DNA of 64,000 bases from Deltaproteobacteria bacterium (GTDB lineage: Bacteria; Myxococcota; B64-G9). Below, piece after piece: positions 25,314 through 32,410 of this stretch. The stretch spans positions 1 to 64,000 of the forward strand of contig JAFCZJ010000017.1 of assembly GCA_019314375.1 (NCBI GenBank), read 5' to 3'. The position numbers and the translations under genes were made by a program. Within the stretch, counting starts at the first letter, position 1. Every line of letters starts with the position of its first letter. Below the pieces are notes generated by a model that saw only the letters and a program-made list of their open reading frames with translations, searched no databases and was not told the origin of the DNA.

Positions 25314-27113
25314 ATGGCCAAACACGAATTCGAAGCTGAAGTCAGTCAACTATTGCAACTCATAATCCACTCGCTCTACTCCAAGAACCTGGTGGACGAC
25401 AAGTACAAGGATCTGAATTTCGATCCCCGCATTGATGTGGAATTCGACGCCGACAGCCGAACCATCACGATAAGCGATTCCGGTATCGGCATGAACGAAA
25501 AGGATCTAACGGAACAACTCGGCACGATCGCGCGTTCCGGGACCAAGGCCTTTATGGAGAAGATCAGCGGCGACAAAAACAGCGACTCCAATCTCATAGG
25601 GCAGTTCGGTGTGGGTTTTTACTCGGCCTTCATGGTTGCAGACTTTGTTGAGGTGACGACCAAAAAGGCCATGGAAGACAAAGCCTGGCGCTGGTCATCC
25701 AACGGCAAGGGAGATTACGAAATAACCGAGAGCGAACGCGAGGGTCACGGCACAAGCATAGAGCTGCGCCTCAATGAAGACGGGCGTGAACGTGCAAACC
25801 GGTTCGGCCTTCAGGCCATTATCAAGAAGTACTCCAACCACATATCTCACCCAATCTTTCTGCACTATACCGAGACCCGCAGCGAAGGAGAGGGAGACGA
25901 TAAGAAGGAAATAAAAGAGGACAAGGAGGAGCAGATCAACGACGGAGGAGCCATGTGGCGCCGCCCCAAGCGGGATCTCTCAGAAGAAGACTACAACGAA
26001 TTTTTCAAGTCCCTTTCAAACGATCCCGAAGATCCAATGCTCACCCTTCACTCCCAGGCTGAAGGCACATTGGAGTACACGACCCTTTTCTTCGTGCCCA
26101 AAAAAGCGCCACCCGACATGTACTACGCAGACTATCGATCCAACGTAAGGCTTTTGGTCAAACGGGTCTTTATTACCGATGACAACAAGGAACTGATGCC
26201 GACCTGGCTGCGTTTCGTACACGGCATTATCGATTCAGAAGATCTCCCGCTCAATGTCAGCCGGGAGATCCTGCAAAAGAATCCAGTCATGGATCGCATC
26301 CGGACGGCGTCGGTCAAAAAACTCATCGAAGAATTCGAAAAGCTCGCCGAGGACAAGGAGAAGTATACCGAGTTCTGGAAAGAATTCGGGAGGCCCGTCA
26401 AAGAGGGTCTGTATCAGGACTGGGCGAATCGCGAACGGCTTCTCGAGTTGGTCCGATTCAAATCAACGGCGGATGAGGGTCTTACGAGTCTAGCCGAATA
26501 CAAGGAGCGCATGAACGAGGGTCAGGAATCCATCTACTACCTGGCCGGCAGCAAAGAGCAAAATCTTCGCAACTCCCCTCTTCTCGAGACCTATAAGAAG
26601 AAAAAAATAGAAGTCCTTCTCATGGACGACGAGATAGACGACATCGTGATCCCCTCCGTGGGCAAGTACGGCGATCTGACCTTGAAATCAGTGCAGCTTT
26701 CTGACGCCACAGAAGACATCGAAAGCGAAGAGGAAAAAAAGGCGGCCGAGGAACTCAAACCCCTCTTGGAACGGGTAAAAAAAGTGCTGTCCGACTCGGT
26801 ACGAGATGTGAGGGCGTCCACTCGACTTTCCGATTCACCCTCATGCATCGTTCTCGACGCCAACGATCCGACCACACAGATGCGCGGATTTATGAAATCC
26901 ATGGGTCAGGACATGCCCGACACCAAGCCAATCTTAGAGATCAATCCCGGGCATTCTATTGTTGAAAAACTCAACGACACCACCGACGACCTTTTCTTCG
27001 AAAATGTAAGCAAGCTCCTCTTAGAGCAAGCCATGCTCCTGGAAGGCATGGAGCTGACAGATACGACCGGATTCGTAAAGAGACTAAACGACGTCCTGGG
27101 CAAAGCCCTATAA
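25314..27113 (+). CDS. htpG: Chaperone HtpG (Hsp90) lacking the ATP-binding N-box
   Basis: A 599-residue Hsp90 with recognisable N-terminal, middle and C-terminal domains: FEAEVSQLLQLIIHSLYS, ISDSGIGM, LGTIARSGTKAF, LIGQFGVGFYSAFMVAD, the middle-domain DLPLNVSREILQ and a C-terminal dimerisation region. Between HSLYS and LVDDKYKDLNF (around residue 24, base 25386) the universally conserved EIFLRELISNASDALDKL helix is absent, about 23-24 residues with frame kept. That helix holds the catalytic Glu and the Mg-coordinating Asn, so the protein as written should not hydrolyse ATP normally. Either a real deletion or an assembly fault. The start is clear (AGGAGTAAGGGAA before ATG). Confidence 0.95.
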   Translation: MAKHEFEAEVSQLLQLIIHSLYSKNLVDDKYKDLNFDPRIDVEFDADSRTITISDSGIGMNEKDLTEQLGTIARSGTKAFMEKISGDKNSDSNLIGQFGVGFYSAFMVADFVEVTTKKAMEDKAWRWSSNGKGDYEITESEREGHGTSIELRLNEDGRERANRFGLQAIIKKYSNHISHPIFLHYTETRSEGEGDDKKEIKEDKEEQINDGGAMWRRPKRDLSEEDYNEFFKSLSNDPEDPMLTLHSQAEGTLEYTTLFFVPKKAPPDMYYADYRSNVRLLVKRVFITDDNKELMPTWLRFVHGIIDSEDLPLNVSREILQKNPVMDRIRTASVKKLIEEFEKLAEDKEKYTEFWKEFGRPVKEGLYQDWANRERLLELVRFKSTADEGLTSLAEYKERMNEGQESIYYLAGSKEQNLRNSPLLETYKKKKIEVLLMDDEIDDIVIPSVGKYGDLTLKSVQLSDATEDIESEEEKKAAEELKPLLERVKKVLSDSVRDVRASTRLSDSPSCIVLDANDPTTQMRGFMKSMGQDMPDTKPILEINPGHSIVEKLNDTTDDLFFENVSKLLLEQAMLLEGMELTDTTGFVKRLNDVLGKAL

Positions 27114-27165
27114 GCCTGAATTTCGCCACATAGGGACTGGTACTACGAATGGGGGCACGTCAAGC

Positions 27166-27540
27166 CTACTCAAGGCGTTCCAACCGTTCCGTGAACTGCC
27201 TGTACTTAGGCTTGAACAGTTTTTTGGCAAGGGCTGTCCCCGCGCCGCCGCCGGCAATGCCCCCGAAGACCAAACCCTTGGCGTAGCCCAGATCCAGGTC
27301 GATGAGGCTCTTGACCACCGCAATCACCGCGACACCCAGGACCACACCGAGGAACAAGCCCAAAATAATCCACAGCATGTAGACCTTGTTGCGCGCCTGG
27401 TCGTCCAGACCCATCAGGAAAAAACAGACCTCCTTGTTGGAGGCATCGAGAAGCGGCTCCTCGGGATGAACCGGGCAGCATTCCGCCTTGGGGTATGCTT
27501 TCTTACAATGCGTGCAGACGAAATGGGCTTCGGTTTCCAT
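27166..27540 (-). CDS. Small membrane protein with Cys-rich N terminus
   Basis: Family not recognised. A 124-residue protein whose N terminus has a zinc-ribbon-like pattern (CTHCKKAYPKAECCPVHP), followed by one long or two short membrane segments (VYMLWIILGLFLGVVLGVAVIAVV, then GLVFGGIAGGGAGTALA) and a basic C-terminal tail. It starts at an ATG after AGAGG, only four bases after the TfoX-like stop codon, so the two are probably cotranscribed. It is convergent with htpG. Topology suggests a cytoplasmic zinc knuckle on a membrane anchor. Confidence 0.7.
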   Translation of the reverse strand: METEAHFVCTHCKKAYPKAECCPVHPEEPLLDASNKEVCFFLMGLDDQARNKVYMLWIILGLFLGVVLGVAVIAVVKSLIDLDLGYAKGLVFGGIAGGGAGTALAKKLFKPKYRQFTERLERLE

Positions 27541-27544
27541 TCTC

Positions 27545-27892
27545 TTACCTCTTCTTGGCCTTCTTCTTTGGCTTCTTCGGCTTTGGCGGAGGCAAGGCGG
27601 CGGCGGTGACCCGGATCAGTTCACAGAGCCGCTCCGGATCGTCGATCTCCTCCGCGCCGATCATCATGGATGGCTTGGCCCCAGGATAGGCTACCCCCTC
27701 CTGGTATTGCGAACCGACCAGTGCCTTGCCCGCGGGCGTGATCTTAACGAAGAGCTGATCGTCGCAGACCAGGCCGACCACCTTGTCGTCACAGTAGAGA
27801 GCATACTCGCCGAACATCTTGCGGCTGCGAATCCTGGGCAGGGCTGAAAGCTGGTCGATCAGGAAATCCATCGTCTCAGGGCTGGTTCCCAT
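27545..27892 (-). CDS. TfoX N-terminal domain family protein
   Basis: A 115-residue cytoplasmic protein matching the TfoX-N fold: FLIDQLSALPRIRSRKMFGEYALYCDDKVVGLVCDDQLFVKIT in outline, with the characteristic RKMFGEYAlY motif, and a Lys/Pro-rich tail (PPPKPKKPKKKAKKR). Full TfoX/Sxy proteins regulate competence; single-domain homologues are widespread and uncharacterised. I choose the ATG at 27892, which has a GAGGAG site, over a longer open frame. The basic tail could bind nucleic acid, which is inference. Confidence 0.85.
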   Translation of the reverse strand: MGTSPETMDFLIDQLSALPRIRSRKMFGEYALYCDDKVVGLVCDDQLFVKITPAGKALVGSQYQEGVAYPGAKPSMMIGAEEIDDPERLCELIRVTAAALPPPKPKKPKKKAKKR

Positions 27893-28043
27893 CTTGCACT
27901 CCTCGCCTCGATTCCGTTCACGGCTACGCCAGTATGAAAGCAAGGGCCCACATAGGTCAATCCCGCTCATCTTGGCCTTGAGGGTGGAGCGTGGTATGCA
28001 ACAGGCAACGACGGCCTGGACTGTCTGCCGAGGGGACTGTGAC

Positions 28044-29198
28044 ATGAGCATCCTGAAAATCATGGCCTATTTGATGCTGACGATACTACTCCTTGTTTCC
28101 AGCATCTCCTTGGCTGGATCGCAGATTCTTCCTCGAGTAGCCGTCTGCAACACGGAAAGATGGGGAATCGAACTGTCCCGGCGCTTCATCGACCAGCTTA
28201 GCGATCGCATGGCAATCAGGCTCATCGCAACCAACAAGTTCCAGATACTGCCTCGAGAACAAACTGATGCACTCGGACCAGCGGTTCAAGGTCGTGGCCT
28301 CTTGATCACTTGCCAAGAGCAAGCATGCCTCATCTCCATGCTGGCTGGCCGAAGCCATGCTTTGCTAATGAAGTATGGCCTGGATTTCAGGGAATACGAA
28401 TTGGTGCGCAAAAAAGTCCTTGAGCACCCCCAGGTCGTAGCGACCACGCCCTTTGTCATCGGCGAAGCCATCCTTAGCTCCGACCAGTCCTTTGTTGCTG
28501 CTCTGGTGGAAGGCACGCGTTCAGGTACGGTGGGCTTCCTCTCCAGCATAGACCGGGAACTCGTGAAAACCCATCCCGAGCCAGGGCATCTCCTTCCTGA
28601 AAAACAAAGACGGAACTTGCCTGGCATCATTATCGGAAAAGAAATGGCACGCCGATTGCTGGTCAAGGTAGGCGACCGCGTCTACCTGTCCTCTCCTATG
28701 CAGATGATAGAAGGGAAGGACGGCCCGGCGCCCAAGACCCGTCCCTTCGTGGTGGCCGGGACATTCAGCACGGGTATGTTCGAATGGGATGAAAGAATCG
28801 CGTTCCTCTCCCTCAAGAACGCTCAGGATTTCTTCAATCTCGACGGAAGCGTAACAGGCCTCCGCCTGGTCCTGCGGGATCTCACACTCTTGGAGAAAAC
28901 CTCCACCGAGGTATGTGCCTCCCTTGGATCCTATCCATACAAGAAAACCACCTTTCTCCAACTGAACCAATCCCTCTTTCAAGCGCTGGCTCTTGAGAAA
29001 AAAGGCAAAAATTTCAAAACCGATAAGACCCTAATCACGCAGGTGATCCGGATCGAGAGCGGTTGCCTGGTCACGGCAAATCTGTTCGATCTGGAATCTA
29101 CCAAACTGGACCGGTCTGTTGCGGTCAATTCGTCGTGCTCCGAAAAGTCATTGCTTGATGCAATGGATAGCTTGGCAAGGAAGCTCGGCGGCGGTTGA
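28044..29198 (+). CDS. Chimeric TolB-like protein interrupted by a LolC/LolE-type periplasmic domain, paralogue B
   Basis: A 384-residue exported protein (signal peptide ends near SLAGS). Residues 28-102 are a TolB-like half (LPRVAVC, LSDRMAIRL, LPREQTDAL, then CQEQACLISMLAGR). Residues about 103-319 match the periplasmic loop of LolC/LolE: MKYGLDFREYELVRKKV, FVIGEAILSS, LPGIIIGKEMARRLLVKVGD, the FVVAGTFSTGMFEWD core, NAQDFFNLDGSVTGL and LNQSLFQALALEK. Residues 320-384 resume the TolB-like part (KTLITQVIRIESGCLVTANLFDLES). The halves join to match the uninterrupted gene at 58089, where CYDRSC leads to KTVSTTLIRIGSNC within 24 residues. No membrane helices or ABC partner are present. ATG after GAGGGG. 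Function unknown. Confidence 0.8.
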   Translation: MSILKIMAYLMLTILLLVSSISLAGSQILPRVAVCNTERWGIELSRRFIDQLSDRMAIRLIATNKFQILPREQTDALGPAVQGRGLLITCQEQACLISMLAGRSHALLMKYGLDFREYELVRKKVLEHPQVVATTPFVIGEAILSSDQSFVAALVEGTRSGTVGFLSSIDRELVKTHPEPGHLLPEKQRRNLPGIIIGKEMARRLLVKVGDRVYLSSPMQMIEGKDGPAPKTRPFVVAGTFSTGMFEWDERIAFLSLKNAQDFFNLDGSVTGLRLVLRDLTLLEKTSTEVCASLGSYPYKKTTFLQLNQSLFQALALEKKGKNFKTDKTLITQVIRIESGCLVTANLFDLESTKLDRSVAVNSSCSEKSLLDAMDSLARKLGGG

Positions 29199-29227
29199 CA
29201 TTTACGAGACGGCATCTTTTCTGATGG
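29198..29227 (+). pseudogene. Fossil 3' end of a GIY-YIG nuclease gene
   Basis: Bases 29211-29227 are identical to 30556-30572 at the end of the intact GIY-YIG gene (GGCATCTTTTCTGATGG). In the equivalent frame 29198-29224 reads TFTRRHLF-stop against AFAKRHLF-stop, 21 of 27 bases alike. The rest of such a gene is absent. It starts inside the stop codon of the chimeric gene. Read as a remnant of a second element copy; chance is not excluded for so short a match. Confidence 0.45.
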
Positions 29228-29264
29228 ACGTCACATCGAGCACAGCCCTCTAGCGTCATCCTAT

Positions 29265-29480
29265 TCAAGGACATTCCAGGTCGATCGGCTCAGAAGCTTC
29301 AGTGGCATTCTCTGTTGAGCAGGAAGGCTTGAAAGCTTCGCAAACACCATCGCACACTGCTGTACAGCCTTCGTCATCATCATCACACTTCATGATGTCG
29401 CCGCATTCACCAACACCATCTCCATTGTAGACGCAGGAGCATATGCATTTGCGAGTGGATGAGTCGCTCCCACACAGCAC
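29265..29480 (-). CDS. Short Cys-rich open frame, possibly a gene remnant
   Basis: Seventy-one codons starting at GTG with AGGAGG 11 bases upstream. The product has twelve Cys in a CxCSCVYNGDGVGEC...KCDDDDEGC pattern like the Cys-rich modules of other surface proteins in this window, but it has no signal peptide. It may be the C-terminal remnant of a larger lipoprotein gene or a false frame. Not recognised beyond that. Confidence 0.35.
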   Translation of the reverse strand: MLCGSDSSTRKCICSCVYNGDGVGECGDIMKCDDDDEGCTAVCDGVCEAFKPSCSTENATEASEPIDLECP

Positions 29481-29570
29481 GTCCCCGGTTTCCTCCTGGA
29501 GACCGGTCCCTATTGACGGATCCGGCCACGCGTGTTCGACTCGTATTACATCCCCGAGAGGAGATTCATC

Positions 29571-29744
29571 ATGAGGCTAGCCGCCCTGCTCGCCTGCTGT
29601 CTCGTTGGGTCCCTGGCCGCTGGCTGCGCCGCCTGGCTGGGCGACATCGCGAAAATCGAGGTCAATTCAAAATATGCGGCCTGCCATGGCGAAGCAGATT
29701 GCCGATCTGCCTTGGTTTCACCATGGCAGTCAATGAGACCGTGA
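29571..29744 (+). CDS. Small lipoprotein
   Basis: A 57-residue product with a signal peptide and lipobox (LVGSLAAGC) and a short mature part (about 35 residues) holding one Cys pair (CHGEADC). The ATG follows GAGAGGAG by six bases. The 3' end overlaps the convergent gene at 29730 by 15 bases. Function unknown; many small Myxococcota lipoproteins look like this. Confidence 0.55.
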   Translation: MRLAALLACCLVGSLAAGCAAWLGDIAKIEVNSKYAACHGEADCRSALVSPWQSMRP

Positions 29745-30059
29745 AGTTTCTTGGCCGTGTTTCGCGGCGGCGATGACGCTGAAGATGGCGTTATGAATCA
29801 TGGCGTCGTATACGCCCAAGGATGTGTAGAAATCGCAGGCCAGGGCGTAGAGGCAGAAACCCAGGTCTTTGTCCGGGTGGTTGAGGCAGGCGACGGAGAA
29901 GCGGTCTCCCCGGGCCCGATGCCAGACCTGCTTCATGGTCATCTCGCCTTTTTCATAGGCGAAGCAGGCCTTGACCGCTCGCTCAATCATTTTGTTGATC
30001 TTGTCCTGATTCAAATTGAGTCTGTCAAGATAGGCTTTCTTCTGTTCGGCGTTCATCAT
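29730..30059 (-). CDS. Hypothetical protein, 109 residues
   Basis: Family not recognised. A mostly helical, charged cytoplasmic protein: NAEQKKAYLDRLNLNQDKINKMIERAVKACF, then WHRARGDRFSVACLNHPDKDLGFCLYALACDFY, with four Cys and a Gly/Ser/His-rich end. No signal peptide or membrane segment. Two adjacent ATG codons are possible starts, with AAAGGA upstream. It tail-overlaps the small lipoprotein gene on the other strand. Confidence 0.55.
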   Translation of the reverse strand: MMNAEQKKAYLDRLNLNQDKINKMIERAVKACFAYEKGEMTMKQVWHRARGDRFSVACLNHPDKDLGFCLYALACDFYTSLGVYDAMIHNAIFSVIAAAKHGQETSRSH

Positions 30060-30326
30060 GGCTCTTTTCCTTTCTCGAGTTAAGAAAGGTCAAAGCAAGA
30101 GCCGGGCCAGACGGGAAGGCAGGTCAAGAACGTCGGTTTGATGGGGATTTGGCGTTGGCGGGTCGGGAGCCCGTGTCCGAAACACGAAAACCGTGCCTGA
30201 AATCCGGACAGGGTTTGGGCATTGGGTGATCTGGATTTTTGACTGTTTTCGGGGAAGTCGAAAAGGAAGAAGGGTTGGCCTGCTTGTTGCTTCTCGATTG
30301 TGTGTTTAGGAATCGAGGGGTGAGAA
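30060..30326. other. Intergenic region without recognised gene
   Basis: I see no protein or RNA gene here. The sequence differs from its surroundings by being G/T-rich on the plus strand towards the GIY-YIG start. It may be the left part of the GIY-YIG element, but no terminal repeat is evident. Confidence 0.4.
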
Positions 30327-30569
30327 TTGTTTTATACCTATGTCATTGAGAGTATCGGTCGGCCAGAGAAGAAATATGTGGGGTACACGGCTGATCTTCA
30401 GGGGAGGTTGGCGACTCATAATTCGGGTGGGTGCAGGTATACTCGTGGGGCACGGCCCTGGAGGATTCGGGCGTACTTTGCGTTTCGGGATATTGAGATT
30501 GCTCGGGGATTTGAGCAGTATTTGAAATCTGGATCGGGGCGGGCTTTTGCGAAGAGGCATCTTTTCTGA
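30327..30569 (+). CDS. Stand-alone GIY-YIG endonuclease-domain protein (UvrC-N/YhbQ-like)
   Basis: An 80-residue single-domain nuclease. The GIY-YIG core is FYTYVIES...YVGYT, followed by the conserved Arg region (DLQGRLATHN), the YT..ARPWRI strand and the metal-binding Glu in FEQYLKSGSGRAFAKRHLF. It starts at TTG with GAGGGG upstream. Such small proteins occur in many near-identical copies in some environmental genomes, often beside tRNA genes. Here the gene points at the 3' end of the tmRNA gene with a structured repeat between them. A role as homing-type endonuclease of that unit is inference; DNA repair is the alternative. Confidence 0.85.
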   Translation: MFYTYVIESIGRPEKKYVGYTADLQGRLATHNSGGCRYTRGARPWRIRAYFAFRDIEIARGFEQYLKSGSGRAFAKRHLF

Positions 30570-30612
30570 TGGGTGGAAAAAATCAAAATCAGGTGGAAAC
30601 CAGGCACGAAGA

Positions 30613-30748
30613 GCCCGCCGTCGCCTTACGCCTTCGCTAAAGCTTCGGCGTATTCAGGCTATGGCGGGCATCCTTCGCTCCGTACTTTAGGCTGGGGGAC
30701 CAGGGCCTGCCAGCCGTAGCTCAAGGCGCTAGCCTTGAGCGAAGGATG
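30613..30748. repeat. Nested inverted-repeat element abutting the tmRNA 3' end
   Basis: Successive palindromes fill this gap. GCCCGCC (30613-30619) pairs with GGCGGGC (30663-30669), enclosing a smaller CGCC/GGCG hairpin. CATCCTTCGCTC (30669-30680) pairs perfectly with GAGCGAAGGATG (30737-30748). Inside it lie GGCTGG/CCAGCC (30690-30695, 30710-30715) and a nine-base-stem hairpin GCTCAAGGC-GCTA-GCCTTGAGC (30719-30740). The right arm's last bases lie in the tmRNA acceptor stem. No T-run follows on either strand, so it is not a simple terminator. The layout resembles a miniature mobile element or structured RNA. Confidence 0.75.
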
Positions 30749-31090
30749 GAGGCGGCGGGAATCGAACCCGCGTCCAGAAATGGTCCGAACAGCACCACTA
30801 CATGCTTAGTCCGCGTATGACTCACCCTCAAACGCCCACGGACGGGCTTTTAAGGGAGGATCCCTGATTGGATTCGCTTCGAGTAGGCATTCAGGTGGTC
30901 GCCTACAAGGCTATCCTGCTGTTTTGCGCCCACACCAACCCCGCAGGAAAAGGTTGGGTGAACGAGCGGACTTATGCCGCTAATTGCATCTCCGAGTTGG
31001 CAGATTTAAAGTTCCCGGATTTTTTACGAGGTCCGAGACCTCGACATGCTGCGCTGAACATCATATCCCTGTCGAAACCAGGTCGCCCCC
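30747..31090 (-). ncRNA. ssrA: tmRNA (transfer-messenger RNA)
   Basis: About 344 nt on the minus strand. The 5' end GGGGGCGACCTGGTTTCGACAGGG is the tmRNA start signature in outline, and the 3' end is a tRNA-Ala-like T arm (GGTTCGATTCCCGCC) closing with CGCCTCCA; the acceptor stem pairs GGGGGCG with CGCCTCC with one G-U. The tag frame (31001-30972) reads ANSEMQLAA then TAA, ending in the LAA degron. CCA is not encoded: the bases after the discriminator A are TCC. Long pseudoknot stems (TAAAAGCCCGTCCGTGGGC) are visible. It rescues stalled ribosomes with SmpB. Confidence 0.95.
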
Positions 31091-31109
31091 ATGTCAAAGA
31101 ACTGCCTTA

Positions 31110-31138
31110 AGCATAACCCATGGAAAGCCTTGGTGCAA
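31110..31138 (-). promoter_or_regulatory. Candidate ssrA promoter
   Basis: On the minus strand TTGCAC (31138-31133) is followed after exactly 17 bases by TATGCT (31115-31110). A start about seven bases further would give a 5' leader of roughly 12 nt to be removed by RNase P, as usual for tmRNA. Confidence 0.6.
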
Positions 31139-31247
31139 GGGGCTTGCGTACCCCCTCTCCCCCTTTCCGAAACCGTTGACGGGGTTCCGGTCTGAAGGGT
31201 ACCTTCAATTACTTATTACTTGAGCAATCCTTGATGGAGGTCGATCA

Positions 31248-31466
31248 ATGTTCAGACGACTGTTTATCGTACTGGTACTTCTCGTTTTTGTCGGAACAAC
31301 TGCGAGTTCCTGCATCCTACACACCCATGGTCGTGGCAGGCACCCCGCCAAAGTCAAGAAGGCCAAGAAATCCAAGAAATGTTCACGCAGCCACTATTGG
31401 GATGGAAAGAGGTGTCGACGCAAAGGCAAGCGCAAGGGCAAGGGCGCAAGAAAACACGACCGCTAG
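31248..31466 (+). CDS. Small basic lipoprotein
   Basis: A 72-residue product with a strong ribosome site (GGAGG) and a lipoprotein signal (VGTTASSC). The mature chain is very basic: HPAKVKKAKKSKKC, then RCRRKGKRKGKGARK, with one Cys pair (CSRSHYWDGKRC). It might bind peptidoglycan, LPS or nucleic acid at the envelope; no family is recognised. The next gene starts 10 bases downstream, so the pair may be cotranscribed. Confidence 0.65.
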   Translation: MFRRLFIVLVLLVFVGTTASSCILHTHGRGRHPAKVKKAKKSKKCSRSHYWDGKRCRRKGKRKGKGARKHDR

Positions 31467-31476
31467 CCTTGGTGAC

Positions 31477-32379
31477 ATGTTGCCCCGGCTGACCATGATG
31501 CAGTTGCTGCTCCTTCTCCTCCTGGGATCTGCCTGCGGAGGCACTATCTACATCGACGGCGGGGACGGGTCTGTAGACGCCGAGTCGCCCTTCGATGCTG
31601 GAGACGCCGACGCGGGTTCGCCGGACAGCGGTTCCGACGCAGACTTGCCGGATAGCGGCTCCGACGCTGGGCTGCCGGACAGCGACTCTGACGCAGACTC
31701 GCCGGATAGCGGTTCCGATGCGGGCTTGCCGGACGCTGAGTCCGACGCGGGTTTGACGGACAGTGGCGGCGACGCCGGGGTGGGCGATCCGCTGGAGTTC
31801 AACATCATCTTCCGCCAATCCGTCCAGGCCTGCTCGTCCTGTGGTATTTGGTTCGACTGGCAGGACGTGGATTCCCAGAAAGCCCGATTGGTGGTGGAGT
31901 ACCAGCATGAGGGTCAGACCCACACCGCCGAGTACCAACACGGGCTGGACGGCATGGACAATGCGCACAGCATCTTCTTTTCCCCATCAAGCACCGGACA
32001 CAAACACGCGATGTTGGTGAAGCAGGCCCCCTTGCACAATGGCCTGTTTAGGGCCGACATCAGTGACATCCCAACAGATGCGTCCATTGTCTCGGCCACG
32101 CTTCACTTACACATCCACACCGACGAGGGGCTCGCCTACAGCGATCTCAGCAGCGTGCTCGATGTCCACGCCTGCGACAAAGCCTGGGACTGGGATCAAC
32201 TGACGTGGTCAAACTACGACAGCGGAATGGCCTGGGACCAATCCGGCGGGGACTTCGGCCAACTGATCCGCCAAATCCGCGCCAAAGAGGACATGCGTGA
32301 TCGGGGTTTCAGCAAAGCAAGCCCCAACGCCTATTTCGACTTCACGGCCCATGTCCAAGAGCTTCAAGCCGAGCGCTGA
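31477..32379 (+). CDS. Lipoprotein with Asp/Ser-rich stalk and DNRLRE-like domain
   Basis: A 300-residue product. Signal peptide ends in LLGSAC; then about 65 residues of PDSGSDADL-type repeats form an acidic stalk. The C-terminal ~190 residues resemble the DNRLRE domain of secreted carbohydrate-active proteins: ADISDIPTDASIVSATLHLHIH, WDWDQLTWSNYDSG, and a final FDFTAHVQELQ strand. ATG 31477 or ATG 31495 could start it; neither has a strong ribosome site. A GH10 xylanase lipoprotein follows 31 bases later, so the two may form a surface polysaccharide-handling pair, which is inference. Confidence 0.7.
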   Translation: MLPRLTMMQLLLLLLLGSACGGTIYIDGGDGSVDAESPFDAGDADAGSPDSGSDADLPDSGSDAGLPDSDSDADSPDSGSDAGLPDAESDAGLTDSGGDAGVGDPLEFNIIFRQSVQACSSCGIWFDWQDVDSQKARLVVEYQHEGQTHTAEYQHGLDGMDNAHSIFFSPSSTGHKHAMLVKQAPLHNGLFRADISDIPTDASIVSATLHLHIHTDEGLAYSDLSSVLDVHACDKAWDWDQLTWSNYDSGMAWDQSGGDFGQLIRQIRAKEDMRDRGFSKASPNAYFDFTAHVQELQAER

Positions 32380-32410
32380 TTCAGATGGCCCTGTCGGAAG
32401 GTTTGTGCCC

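Noticed and set aside
30719-30740. Intrinsic terminator of ssrA
   Set aside because: The nine-base stem is perfect, but no T-run follows on the ssrA strand; it is better seen as part of the repeat element.
30747-30830. A separate tRNA-Ala gene
   Set aside because: The T-arm-like sequence belongs to the tmRNA; there is no D arm or anticodon arm, and the tag frame and 5' end are in place.
30868-31110. Plus-strand open frame across the tmRNA
   Set aside because: It is the complement of the tmRNA and has no support as a protein.
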